Assembly: GCA_023053685.1 (NCBI GenBank)
Contig: JALIGW010000026.1
Coordinates: forward strand, 1,419,384-1,483,383
DNA length: 64,000 nucleotides
Origin: Diadophis punctatus similis
Taxonomy: Eukaryota; Chordata; Lepidosauria; Squamata; Dipsadidae
Direction: 5' to 3'
Shown: positions 34,895 through 50,239 of the stretch, one piece after another
Numbering within the stretch: the stretch's first letter is position 1
How the letters are laid out: every line of letters begins with the position of its first letter
Translations under genes and position numbers: made by a program
The notes under the pieces: model-generated
Seen by the model: only the letters and a program-made list of their open reading frames with translations
Database searches by the model: none
Told to the model about the DNA's origin: nothing

Positions 34895-35835
34895 TAGTAG
34901 TAGTAGGATGGTAGCAAGGGGTGGTGGTAGAAAGAAGAAGAAGGTATGTTGGACCTAGCCATCTCCTTTTCGGCTGAAATAAATTTTATCTCATCCACCT
35001 CTCTTTAAAAAACCACGTTACCCTGTTCATTTACTAGATGGATAGACTATTTCCCTCTTTGAAACAGGTCTATCCTAGACCCCACATTCACCTAAGACCA
35101 ACTGCATGCAAGCAAACACCTTAGGCTCAAACTAATGCCAGGTACTCCTTGGCTTGCAAGCATTCATTTAGCCACCATTTGAAGTTACAACGGCACTGGG
35201 GAAAAATGAGGGGTTTTTTTTGGTCCCACCCAACTATGGTCCTAAGTCGAAGACTACCTGTAAACCATATGGTGGTTTAAGATGCTAAGAGCATCGCTGG
35301 ATTTCACACTTGGAATCTGTTACACCCAAAATGGTTGTGTGAATGAACATGGCTAGACAACTGCCACCAGCTGCTGACCTTAGCTCATCTTCTGCCTGCA
35401 TTTTTGCTCGGGTGGCATGAAATTTTGCCCAAAGATGCCAACCAGCTTTTCCTAGGATGGCGCCTTCCGAAGCTGCTAGATTTCAGCTTCCAGGATCTTT
35501 TGGAATTCCACACCAAGACATTTTGTACCCCTGAATTGACAAGACCCCCAGATCCTCTCTTACCTGTCCCCCCAAGGGTGTGGCCCTTCCTTTCTGCGCA
35601 CCGACAAGTTGAACACAGCTCATTTGCACACCAGCTATAGACTTTTGCATGGCCTGACACAGCTAAATAATTGATTTGCATCTTGGCTACCGGCAGAACA
35701 AGATCTCTTTTCAAAAAGCTATCAGATCATTTTTCATTGTGACCCAAAAGGTCACCACCTGGCTAATCCCATTCAAATTAGATCAATGTTTACTCACGTA
35801 CATACATTTCCCAAAGCCAGCCTCCCTTAGCCACT
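34895..35835. other. PTGES-TOR1B intergenic, no gene seen
   Basis: A diverged Tigger-like piece lies at about 35,140-35,265. The rest is unassigned. Confidence 0.35.
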
Positions 35836-36215
35836 ATTATTCATTTAGTGACCATTCAAAATTATCATGGCACTGAAAAAAAAATGACTCATGACCGTAT
35901 TTCACACTTATGATGTGGTTGCAGCATCCACGGGCATCAAATTCAGACCCTTGGCAGCTGACTCATATTTATGATGGCGTCAACGTCCCATGGTCATGTG
36001 ATCTCCTTTTGTGATCGTCGGACAAGCCAAGTCAAAGGGGAAGCCTGGTTCACTTAACAACCGTGTTATTATTGTAAGAGCTGCAGTGATTCACTTAACA
36101 ACTGTGCTAAGAAAGGTCATAAAATGGGGCAAAATGTATTAAAAAACCTGACTCGCTTAGCAACAGAAATGTTGGTCTCAATTGTGGTTGAAAGTTGAGG
36201 ACTACCTGTAATGTT
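35836..36215. repeat. Tigger-like MITE
   Basis: It runs from TTTAGTGACCATTCAAAATT to GTTGAAAGTTGAGGACTACC, with family internal motifs. Confidence 0.6.
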
Positions 36216-36407
36216 GACCATTTTTAAGCTATAGTTTAAAGAAAGCAGGTATTAAAATTGAGAATACTGTTCCTAAGTCCACTTTTGCACACAAATAAAC
36301 TAGTCCACAAGTGAGAACAGAAGTTTCATTGTTAACAACCCACTAAGGCCAAACAAGAGGTGGCTTAATGTATTGTGTGAACCTGTCCATCTCAGGAACA
36401 TCTCATA

Positions 36408-36725
36408 GAACATAGTATCATAGGGTTGGAAGGGACCTTGGAGGTCTTCTAGTCCAACCCCCTGCCTAGGCAGGAAACCCTACACCACTTCAGACAAATG
36501 GTTATCCAACATCTTCTTAAAAACTTCCAGTATTGGAACATTCACAACTTCTGGAGGCAAGCTGTTCCACGGATTAATTGTTCTCACTGTCAGGAAATTT
36601 CTCCTTAGTTCTAGGTTGCTTCTCTCCTTGATTAGTTTCCATCCATTGCTTCTTGTCTTGCCTTTAGCTGCGTTGAAGAGTAGGTCAACCCCCTCTTCTC
36701 TGTGTCAGACCTTGTGACCATCTCA
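36408..36725 (-). repeat. CR1 3' fragment
   Basis: Reverse CR1 3' end beginning GGTTGGAAGGGACCTTGGAG, ORF degraded. Confidence 0.75.
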
Positions 36726-36799
36726 GGAAAAGTTCACATAATTTACCTTCCAATTTAGAGGCAACTACAAAAGTGTTATTCATTTCTTTGACCCTAACC

Positions 36800-37035
36800 A
36801 GAGCTGGGTTTCAGCAGGTTCTGATCAGTTCTGGAGAACCGGTAGCGGAAATTTGGAGTAGTTCGGAGAACTGGTAAATACCACCTCTGACTGGCCCCTC
36901 CCCCATCTATTCTCTGCCTCCTGAGTCCCAGCTAATCGGGAGGGAATGGGGATTTTGCAGTATCCTTCCCCTGCCACGCCCACCAAGCCACGCCCACAGA
37001 ACCGGTAGTAAAAAAAATTGAAACCCACCACTGAC
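36800..37035. mobile_element. MITE related to 9,608-9,832
   Basis: GTTTCAGCAGGTTCTGATC, GAACCGGTAGCGGAAAT and an AAAATTGAAACCCACCACTG end. Confidence 0.6.
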
Positions 37036-37139
37036 CCTAACATAGGGTTTTCTCATCCTTAGCAACTCCAAGACATGTGGACTTCAATTCCCAGAAATCG
37101 GGGAGTTGAAGTCCACACATCGTAAGAGTTGACAAAGAT

Positions 37140-38330
37140 TGTTTATTTATTAATTTTTTTATGTCGCCGAGGGGAAACACTTGGTTGTGGCTAGACCTTA
37201 TGCGATAGGAAGGGTAGCTGTCCAAGGTGCTGAAAAGTCACTATTGACACATGGGCAAAAAGGCTGAAAAAGTTTCTAGTGTTGTGAGACTACAGAAAGC
37301 TCAGATTTTTTGCCAAATACCCGTTACGAAATATGGAAAGGTAGGGTGGCTTCAGAGGATGACAATTTAGAGCTTTATGTAGACTTTCAGCTATCCCCCC
37401 CACCCTGCTTTAACTGGCTGAGCAACATGGGGGTTGGAATCTAAGACTTCTGGAACGCGTGACGTCCATAAAGGTTGCTTGAACTTTTTAGTTTACATAG
37501 AGGGCATATTATTGATTGATGGCTGGATCAGTAAGGGTCACTCAGATAGCGTAATCAGTGGTCCAATGTAATGAACGCTTTTGCTCAATGTTTTATGGAT
37601 GAGGATCAATTTATTTCCAAAACTCCCAGTTTCCCCAGTGGGATCAGGGTGTGGGATGGCAACCTCAAAAATACTAGCCTTGAAAAGGTTACAGATTGAG
37701 AGTAATACAACATTGATGAATGTTGTATTAAATTTGCCCAATTTCAATTCCATGGAGTGCCAGGCCCTGAATTTTGGGTGCATTCTTTTAGAAAGCGTAT
37801 TTGAGATTCATTAGATCAGAAATTGTTGTCCTAGGGGGCCTCGTTTTGACCCGTTAAAGGTTACAGAATGAGTGTTTTATGGGTGGGCAAAAGTTGTTTT
37901 TATTACATTTGCCATTTTTCAATTCCTTGGAGACATATATCTGGGTGCTTTCTGTCAGTTTTAATTCATTTGAGATATCTTGATTCAAAACTTGTCCTAC
38001 GAAGCAGCGTTTTTGCTAGTTGAAGTTTATATAAGGAGAGTTTTAGTAGTAGATAGATTAGCTTTCTGCTGTGGGTGTAGTATTTACTTTAGGAGCTTTC
38101 CAACATTTCTTGCGTGCGTCTCATATTACTTCCCCGTTTACTCAGGGTTTCCCCAAAGTTTGCTTTGCAGGGACAGAGTTTATGTCAAGTTTACACATGA
38201 CTTAAAACAAACCTGTTCGGACGGGGGAGGAGGGAATCCTGCCCTTTGCACCTTATCCCTATGTGGCCACTGAGGGATTTGGCAAAGCGGAATTGGAAAG
38301 GGAAAACTGATGAGCAGGAAACTGCAGCAA
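37140..38330. other. Upstream of TOR1B, no gene seen
   Basis: A decayed MITE core lies just before it (about 37,040-37,135). The remainder is unassigned. Confidence 0.35.
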
Positions 38331-38331
38331 G

Positions 38332-38351
38332 GCTTGCTGGGAGTTGTAGTC
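38332..38351 (-). promoter_or_regulatory. ZNF143/THAP11-like motif
   Basis: The minus strand reads ACTACAACTCCCAGCAAGC, close to the ZNF143/THAP11 consensus ACTACAANTCCCAGCATGC, about 1.2 kb upstream of the TOR1B start. Confidence 0.4.
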
Positions 38352-38544
38352 AGGAGAGCTTGGGTCGCTTGTTACATCCCACGAAGGTAAGCCATCATGA
38401 ATTTTACCTGGCTCTGCACATGGTTGCTAAGCCCTAAATTAAAGATAAGGTTATTATAGAATCCAGTCATTCAAGAAGCCCTGATCCAACAAGCCACAAC
38501 TCAACAAGCCAGAATCCAACAGCCCATAATCCAACAAGCCATGT

Positions 38545-38618
38545 TGTCTGAAATGGTGTAGGGCTTCCTGCATAAGGAGGGGGTTGGACTAGAAGACCTC
38601 CAAGGTCCCTTCCAACTC
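38545..38618 (+). repeat. CR1 3' terminus feeding a microsatellite
   Basis: A CR1 tail (GGGTTGGACTAGAAGACCTC) ends CCTTCCAACTC and passes directly into the CTT array. Confidence 0.8.
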
Positions 38619-38875
38619 TTCTTCTTCTTCTTCTTCTTCTTCTTCTTCTTCTTCTTCTTCTTCTTCTTCTTCTTCTTCTTCTTCTGCTTCTGCTTCTGCT
38701 TCTTCTTCTTCTTCTGCTTCTGCTTCTGCTTCTGCTTCTGCTTCTGCTTCTGCTTCTTCTTCTTCTTCTTCTTCTTCTTCTTCTTCTGCTTCTGCTTCTT
38801 CTTCTTCTTCTTCTTCTTCTTCTTCTTCTTCTTCTTCTTCTTCTTCTTCTGCTTCTGCTTCTTCTTCTTCTTCTT

Positions 38876-38967
<92 letters not shown>
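38619..38967. repeat. (CTT)n/(CTTCTG)n then (TTA)n trinucleotide array
   Basis: About 285 bp of CTT triplets with blocks of TTCTGC hexamers, followed by about 62 bp of TTA triplets. It lies 600 bp upstream of TOR1B. Confidence 0.95.
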
Positions 38968-39154
38968 CTGTTGCACTGTGAAGGATAGTGGAGGTCAGTA
39001 GTGGGTTCTAAAACCCTTTGCTACCAGTTTGTATGATAAATGTTAGCACATGGCAAATTAAATCAATCACCAGTTAATTGAATAACCAGGATAAGACTAT
39101 TGGGGGAACTCACTCAGCCATTGTGGCTTCAGGCCACGGCACATTGGTCTAAAA

Positions 39155-39296
39155 CAGGGGTCTCCAACCTTAAGACTTCAACTCCCAGAATTCCCCAAGC
39201 ATCCAGTTACCAAAGCTGGAGACCCTCGAACAGGGCTGGAGAATTATGGGAGTTGAAGTCCACAAGCCTTAAAATTGCCAAGTTTGAAGACCTTCG
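39155..39296. mobile_element. Decayed hAT-type MITE
   Basis: CAGGGGTCTCCAACC start and inverted core GACTTCAACTCCCAGAATTC. The duplication is no longer clear. Confidence 0.55.
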
Positions 39297-39439
39297 CCTT
39301 AGAAGTTCCCTTCCAACTCCGATTGAACCCATCCTGCCAGCCATCGTGGTTTAGAACAAGCCACGATGGAGAGACCACCCAACCCAGGGAATCCAGGCTG
39401 GCTGGCTGGCTGGTCTTTGGTTTGCAAAGCTGTCATTCT

Positions 39440-39565
39440 CGGGCCGGCCACCAGAGGGCCTGGGCGCCCTGGACCAAGATGTCGGCGTCTGCGCGCAAGA
39501 GCCGGGCGGAAGCGCCGCCGCGGGGCGTGCCGGGAGTTGTAGTCGCGGGCGCGGGAGAGGCAGCC
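39440..39565 (+). promoter_or_regulatory. TOR1B CpG promoter with ZNF143-like motif
   Basis: CpG density rises sharply from about 39,440 through exon 1. At 39,529-39,546 the minus strand reads GACTACAACTCCCGGCAC, a ZNF143/THAP11-type site placed as in many CpG promoters. No TATA box is seen. Confidence 0.6.
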
Positions 39566-44095
<4,530 letters not shown>

Positions 44096-45235
44096 GGATT
44101 TCCATTTTTTTAAGGGTCTCCAAAACAGGGGGAGAAAATATTTGCAACGATTTCCTCTGTTTATGCACATTTTTTTAAAAAAGCAATTCTCTGAATATGC
44201 ACTTTTTTAAAAGTTTGGGGAGTGTTTTTCACTGGAAGATTTGGGGGCATCGTTCCCTCTTCCCCAGATATGGTCACCCCGAAAATATTGCTCTGGGCAT
44301 CTTCCACTGTGCTGCACTTTTTAACACTAATGGGAGGTGTAGAAGATATAATTCAATCTATTGGGGGGGGAGGGAGGATTTGAAGAGAGTTATTCAATTT
44401 GGTCCGAATGAACTAAACAGAGGTGTGAGCTTAGCAGTTGTGAACTAAAACCACTAAATGTTGTTCCATGAGATCTGTCTTCCTATCTCACCGCATGCAC
44501 CCCCCCCCCAAAAAAAATACTTTTTGAGAATTTCAGGTTAGAGAAAGGTCAAAACCAGAGAGTGCCTTCTTAGGTCAATATTGATGAGTGTCATGTTGTA
44601 GAGATTGTGTCAATTCAGGGTATCTTGTAGGCCAATTTGATAAAATAGTTCCTAAGCCTCTTGAGACTATGCTCCAGGACATATTCAATCCGGGGGGGAA
44701 AAAGTTTCTCTTTTATCTGACAATCATTCTTTTCTCTGGATCAAACTCCTGGTCCTCAGGAAGTTTATGGATGGAAAAATAGCTCATAAACCTCTTGAGA
44801 TGATGGAGGGGTGCAGCTATGCCCAAGGACCCATCCACTATGGGGGGGGGGGGAGTATAAGCATTCCCTTTATCCGGCAGTCATCTTTTTCTCTGGACCA
44901 AGCTTCCAGTCCTCATAAGGTTTATACAGAAGTTGATTTTCCTACGGATAGACTACTAAGAATGAAGTTATTTTTTTTTTGAGCGTTGCAACTTCAGTGG
45001 TCACTGATGCGATTTTCTGTGGTTTGCAAACCTGTTACCTAAAATCCAACAACATGGCAAAGTGGGTGTGTAATTTACTTCAGCGTCTCACTTCTTTTAA
45101 CAGGAGCAGCTTTAAAAAAAATGTATTTTTTTAATGAGTATTTTATATGTAGAACACTAGAGTTACTATATGATTGAATGCAACGGGTGGGGTGTGTGGA
45201 AATGAGAATTATAATAAAATGAGTGATGAAGATGA
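44096..45235 (+). other. TOR1B 3' UTR with poly(A) signal at 45,213
   Basis: Sequence after the stop holds no other gene. AATAAA at 45,213-45,218, followed within about 30 bp by GT-rich sequence, is the best transcript end. Confidence 0.55.
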
Positions 45236-45327
45236 TTTGGGTTGAATCTTGTTTTCTCTCCAGTTGCTTGTCTATTACAATTTTTCCTAACCTGCATCAG
45301 GACATTTCCCAACATTTTGCAGTTGTA

Positions 45328-45685
45328 CAGGTAGTCCTCGACTTACAACAGTTCGTTTAGTGACCGTTCAATCAATGGCAAAAAAGCTGAAGCTTCTCCA
45401 ATGAATAAAGTGGAAGGATAGAGATTTTAGTCGCACGGTCGTTAAGTGAATCTGGCTTCCCCATTGACTTTGCTTGTCAGGAGGTCACAAAAGGGGTTCG
45501 TGTGACCCCAGGACACTCTGACCGTCATAAATAGGAGTCAGTTGCCAATTGTCTGAATTTTGATCATGTGACCACGGGGATGCTGCAATGGTCGTGTGAA
45601 CAATAGTCCTAAGTCATTTTTTTTCCAATGATGTTGTAATTTTGAACCGTCCCTAAACGAACTGTTATAAATCGAGGACTATCTG
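45328..45685. mobile_element. Tigger/pogo-like MITE with TA duplication
   Basis: The ends CAGGTAGTCCTCGACTTAC and ATCGAGGACTATCTG are flanked by TA on both sides (45,326-45,327 and 45,686-45,687). This best-preserved copy suggests a Tc1/mariner-type origin for the family. Confidence 0.75.
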
Positions 45686-45689
45686 TAAT

Positions 45690-47046
45690 CCAGATTGAAG
45701 GTGGAGACCCAAACCCTTAAGTTCCTCGAAGCTTTCTTGTCTGGGTAATGCAAATGAACCAAAAATGCTATTTTGGCCAAGAATTTGGCAATCATCATGC
45801 TGTTCCTAAATATGAGTGGTGTATATATGTGGGGAAAAAAGATCTGGCACAAATGATACATCACGTTCACAGTGGTGTGGGCACACTGAGGGTCACCTCC
45901 ATCTCTTTTTAACCTGATGGATTAGTCCATTTAGGAAGAGGCGGGGTTTATAATCCTCATCCCAAAATGCGAGAGTGACGGGAGGTGATTTTTATCTCAC
46001 AAAGGAGAAGGGATCTTTTCCTAGACATCAGGCATTAGAAAAGAAACCGCAGTTTAAAAGTCTAAGTAAAAATATTTATTTCTGTACAAAACAAATAAAT
46101 CCTCATTAGTCTACATGTCTGATATAAAAAAATAGGTCTTGCGTCGAAAGAAGCTAGCAGCAGAAGAAATGGACGAAGAAAGGAATGTGTACATGCGTAC
46201 AAGAACATATCAATCACGTGCTCAGGAATAAACCATTATATTAGATAGGGATGCTTCTCCCTGCATATACATATAACAGGCAATATAAAATCACTGCCTG
46301 ACAGAGGTTTGCCCTGCCTTAGTGCAGATGTTGCCGCTTTAGTTTCATATTAAGAGCAATGCCCTATTGAATGTGGAAACGAACCAAGATTTTGCAAATG
46401 GAAGCAAATATTGTAGCTTTACTGGAAAAGGTTACTTGCTAAAGAAATCATTAACCAATACAGTCTTGTTGCATGTGTTGTGCTCTTTTAGAGACAGATT
46501 TTAAGTTTTCCCCAGGCATGGAGCTTATTAACCTCTTTCCTGGCCCTGTTTTCTTGTGGGAAATGTGTCCCTTGCATCTTTCTTCCCGTTTAGAAGGAAA
46601 AACGTACAGAAAGGAGAAACCCTTCTGAAAACCTCAGAAATTTTAGCTGTTGCTCTGTGGTTAATTGGGGATTCAGGGGAAATCCAGCTCAAAATATGGA
46701 GTTGTTTCGTGGAGGCTCTGCGAATAGCAAGTGGGAGATCTTGGAGCAGGACTTCTCTTCATCCTAAGGTGGGTGGGTGGGAAGAGTTCCCTATAATAGA
46801 AAAAGGAAGAAATAGTTTCAAATTTGGGTTCAATTTGTTTCCCAGGGCAAGACCCCATGTATCAAAAATTATTATAAGCAGAATCCCTAGAAAGCAAAGC
46901 AAAACAAACCAGTCTGGGGAATTTTTTTTCTTAAAAAACAAAACTGGAAAAATAACAAATTCAATATTTGCATAACAAAATAAAACCAAGATTGTAACAT
47001 GGTAGAGAAGATGCAAAAAAAACAGAAAAAGGGGTTGAATTTTAAA
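45690..47046. other. TOR1B downstream region, no gene seen
   Basis: Minus-strand AATAAA motifs near 46,080 and 46,100 could end a minus-strand transcript. TOR1A is expected here in that orientation, but no torsin exon is readable on either strand. Confidence 0.35.
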
Positions 47047-47155
47047 GATGCTTTGGACTACAGTTCCCATTATCCAGCGTTGGAGTGGGGGGGGGCTGAT
47101 GGGGATTGCTTCTCTTGCAACAGACTGGCTAATGGGAACTGTAGTCCAAAGCATC
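47047..47155. mobile_element. MITE at the left edge of the 14.7-kb unit
   Basis: Inverted ends GATGCTTTGGACTACAGTTC and its complement ending CCAAAGCATC. Only the right-hand 22 bp of this element is present at the start of the second unit copy. Confidence 0.75.
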
Positions 47156-47639
47156 TCCTATAGTACTGTACATATAACCATAATTTTATGTTATTTTTGT
47201 AATAATTAAATTTTCAGATATTTTTATAAAAAACTAAGCATTTAACAAGGGGGGGGAAGCTCTCTGTTGCAGGAAGGGACGATCCCTATCAACACCCTCA
47301 CCCCGGAGGTGGCTGATGGGACTTGTAATCCAAAGCATCCCCAGTATAAGCCCAAGTCACCCTCTGATCTCTCAATGCTAAAATAAGCACCGTTGCAAAA
47401 ACAATGGGGATACTTTGAAAAGCGGGCCTTTGCAGCGGGGGAGGCAAGCCCCCAACCCCAGTGGCTTCCCATGCACAGGAGGAGATCAATGACTGCCTGA
47501 CCGATGGGATTTGTAGTCCAAAGGGTGGACGGGCGGGGCGAAAGGTCCCCAGAGGGGGGCGAAGCCTTGAGGAGAAGGCATTACACACACAAAACACTCT
47601 CACAGCGCAGCAGGCTCCAATTTAATTAATAAGAACTTT

Positions 47640-47969
47640 TAATTAAATCTCCCTCACCTGTGCGGCCCACCTGGCCGCGATGAGCCGCCCCGCGTGCCGC
47701 CGCCGTCTCCATGGCAACCGCTCCGGGAGCCGAGCCCGGCTGGGGTCCCGGACGGAAACCGAGGGCAACCGCGCGTGCGCACGAGCGCGAGAGCCGGCGC
47801 GCGCCTTTCCCGCCCAAATCCCTCGGAGCCGCCCCGGGGTCCTTCTCCACGCCCACCTCGCCCGTTGATTGGCTGTTCTGAAAACCCGTCCCTCGGATTG
47901 GCCGGGAGGCCTCTCCTCGCTCCGAGAGGCGGGGGCATTTAAAAAGTCGGCGGGCTCCTCAGCTGTGTG
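47640..47969 (+). promoter_or_regulatory. CpG-island promoter of the candidate lncRNA, copy 1
   Basis: A strong CpG island with GC boxes, inverted CCAAT boxes (ATTGG at 47,868 and 47,897) and a TATA-like CATTTAAAAAG at 47,936-47,946. The spacing predicts a start near 47,970. It is duplicated nearly intact at about 62,348-62,677. Confidence 0.6.
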
Positions 47970-48041
47970 TAAAATTAGCGAGCGCGCTGCCGAAGCAGTA
48001 GACTCTTTTGCTGCCGCGTCTCTCGTTCCCCGAAAGGGACG

Positions 48042-48140
48042 ATGCTGCGGGGCGCCGGAGAGCCAAAAAAACCTCTCACCGGCGCCTCCGCAGCCGAAGT
48101 CCTCGAGCTCGAGGCCGGGCAGGGCCTTTTGAGCTTTTGA
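48042..48140 (+). CDS. Small ORF in predicted exon 1 (32 codons)
   Basis: ATG at 48,042 follows the predicted start by about 70 bases. The peptide begins MLRGAGEPKKPL and stops at TGA, two bases before the predicted splice donor. It is identical in the second copy (62,750-62,848). No family is recognised and translation is unproven. Confidence 0.15.
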   Translation: MLRGAGEPKKPLTGASAAEVLELEAGQGLLSF

Positions 48141-48141
48141 G

Positions 48142-49110
48142 GTAATTCTACCTGAGACTTTTTATACCTTGTGGGATACGGAGGGGAGCGTGAGTTCTTT
48201 AGCCAGTTAATAGCCTATTGTTCTCGGGGAGTAAGGATAGCACCTGTGGTAATTTTAACCCCAGGCGTGTATTCTAAGGAGTAAAACGCCAGGGGCCGCT
48301 GAGGTAATATCTCAAAGGTGTCTTATTTAAAGGACTCCAGTACCACAGGTCACTCGAGTTAAGTTACCTCAGTCTTACCAATGGGTTTGCCTCGGGGAAT
48401 AACGCAAACCACTGAAGTTATTCTAGTCAAGACTCGAGTTTTTAAAAATTTTGGTGGAACCTGAGGTAATCTCAGCCATGTCCCTTTAAAAAGGACCAAA
48501 CCCACCACAGGTGTGAATAAGTTAAAATTAGCTTCTGAGTAAAGTCTGAGGTAATTATAGCCATGTCCTTGCAGACTAAAAGGAGGTAGAGGAGAAAGTT
48601 TAAAATTACTTCAGGCCCAGGAGCTGACTTTTCTCTCAGTATGTAAAACTGGGGTAATTTTAGCCAGGGGCAGTTAAAAGCAGGGAAATTACCACAGGTG
48701 AGAACAAGCATTAAAATTAGCTTAAAGGCAAAATACCTTCAGTATCTGGAGTTGCCCTTCCTTTCTTGAAGAAAGTGATTTCTTGGGACCTGAGGAAATT
48801 TTAGTCAAAGCTCAAGTCCTTAAAAGAAGCAAAACATGTACAAGACTAGTTGCCTCAAGTAACTAAAGGCAAAAGTTAACTAATATTACTTCAGGTCCAG
48901 GAGTTGATCTTATTTTCTGGAAATAAAGTCAATTCTTGAGGTTTGAAGTAACTTTAGCCAAGTTTTTAGAATAAAATTTTGGTGGAACCTGAGGTAATCT
49001 CAGCCATGTCCTTTTAAAAGGACCAAACCACCACAGGTGAATAAGAGTTAAAATTAACTTCCCAGTAAAGTCTGAGGTAATTATAGTTGCTTGGTCTGAG
49101 GTATTCCCAA
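48142..49110 (+). repeat. Array of GAGGTAAT splice-donor-like motifs
   Basis: At least eight GGTAAT motifs, most preceded by GA or TG (near 48,142, 48,249, 48,302, 48,464, 48,550, 48,652, 48,992 and 49,076), occur with degenerate ones and inverted forms such as TTACCACAGG. A block of about 110 bp at 48,450 recurs at 48,977. GTCCTTTTAAAAGGAC (49,008-49,023) is a perfect 16-bp palindrome. Confidence 0.7.
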
Positions 49111-49256
49111 GGGCACAACGTTCCAATTCATTCTATTGTGCCTTCTTTCACTCTAGGATAAAGCACATAAAAGCCCCTTTGTAAAATTACTTGATTGGCA
49201 TTCTAGTTTCTGAGTATCAGTTGGTCATTTGGTGACATTGATTTTTTTCCCCAAAG

Positions 49257-49301
49257 GCATGAATCCAAACTGACCTGTAGATGAAGAAGAAGACATCAAC
49301 A
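49257..49301 (+). other. Candidate short exon B0 of the lncRNA
   Basis: Acceptor TTTTTTTCCCCAAAG, body with CCAAACTGACCTGTAG, donor AACA/GTAAGA. It matches the ends of exon B3 (57,430-57,594) with its middle missing. Confidence 0.35.
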
Positions 49302-49579
49302 GTAAGACAGATGGTTTCATTTACTCTTCAGTGTATCATTTACTCTTCAGTGTATCATGAAAGTGAGGAAGCCTGGCAGGTACTGTTTGCAACATGTTTG
49401 TTACTGCAAAAATCTTTGGGCCTTGCTAAAGTTTACTCTAAGGCTTGCTTTGGCAAAGATTTTTTTCTAAAAAAAACAACAACATTACAAAGTATCAATG
49501 GTAAAAAGAGCAGTCATAAGTCTAACCAACTTAGGGAAAAGTATCAAAAAAATTCTGTCCCAACATACTTTTGGCTATT

Positions 49580-49960
49580 GGCTGTGGTTCTTAGAACCAG
49601 AGCCCATTCCACATTCCAACACAGCCTGGAGATGGGGGTGATGCCCCTACTTATAGAGGTCTTTCAGTCCCTGAGCTTCCACTCTCTGACGCTCACACTG
49701 AATGAGCCCGGGAGTCAATCCGCTACCTGTCTCATTCAATCCCTGGGCAGACACTGTGGGAGACTCACACTGGAAGTCCTCTCTGGGGTTGCCCTTTCAG
49801 TCCCTGAGTGAGCAGTGAGGGCGAATCACACTGGAAGAGACAACAGCGCTCAGCTAGAAGCCTCCTCCAGTGCCTGAGGACCCCCTCAGTGAGACTCAGA
49901 CCGGAAGGGAATCCTTTGGGATCACCTCCCTCCCACCTTTACACCCTTAGAAATAATGCC
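49580..49960 (+). repeat. Diverged relatives of the 107-bp and 113-bp monomers
   Basis: GGTTCTTAGAACCAGAG at 49,588 and several CAGTCCCTGAG...AATCACACTGGAAGAG segments (49,667-49,880) show both monomer families already mixed here in old form. Confidence 0.65.
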
Positions 49961-50073
49961 AGTACCAGCCAGACTTCTTAGAACTGAAAGTGGACCTGTT
50001 GATGCAATTGGATACGAGGTATACCAACAAAGGAGAAAATTAGTGGCTCACGGTTGAAATGAGGCGTCCTTCG

Positions 50074-50100
50074 TTAGGGTTAGGATTAGGGTTAGGGTTT
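50074..50100 (+). repeat. Short interstitial telomere-like repeat
   Basis: Four TTAGGG-type units, one with a G to A change, end in TTT. Confidence 0.8.
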
Positions 50101-50239
50101 GAGCTCGAGCTCGGTAGTTTTCTTGTAGACATTTCATTAGGAAACTAGGGAACATCAGTGCTGGAAGGGAGTGCAGTTGGCGCTCAATTTATGTTCTAGT
50201 GGTTTCTTTGGCAGTTCCTTGATTGGAGCAATCTATAAT

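Noticed and set aside
38467..38976. Arg-rich/Ile-rich frame on the minus strand
   Set aside because: Translation of the CTT and TTA arrays.
39479..39565. Upstream in-frame ATG as the TOR1B start
   Set aside because: It would add 29 mostly Ala/Arg/Gly residues before the signal peptide; the 39,566 start gives the family length.
46556..46975. 139-residue frame downstream of TOR1B as a TOR1A remnant
   Set aside because: No torsin motifs on either strand.
47869..48132. 87-residue frame across the CpG promoter
   Set aside because: It begins upstream of the predicted transcription start and overlaps promoter boxes; typical chance frame in GC-rich DNA.
49281..49811. 176-residue frame starting at the ATG in candidate exon B0, the longest in the 14.7-kb unit
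   Set aside because: It crosses a predicted splice donor and diverged repeat monomers, and I recognise no domain. The second copy is cut by the window end, so conservation cannot be judged.
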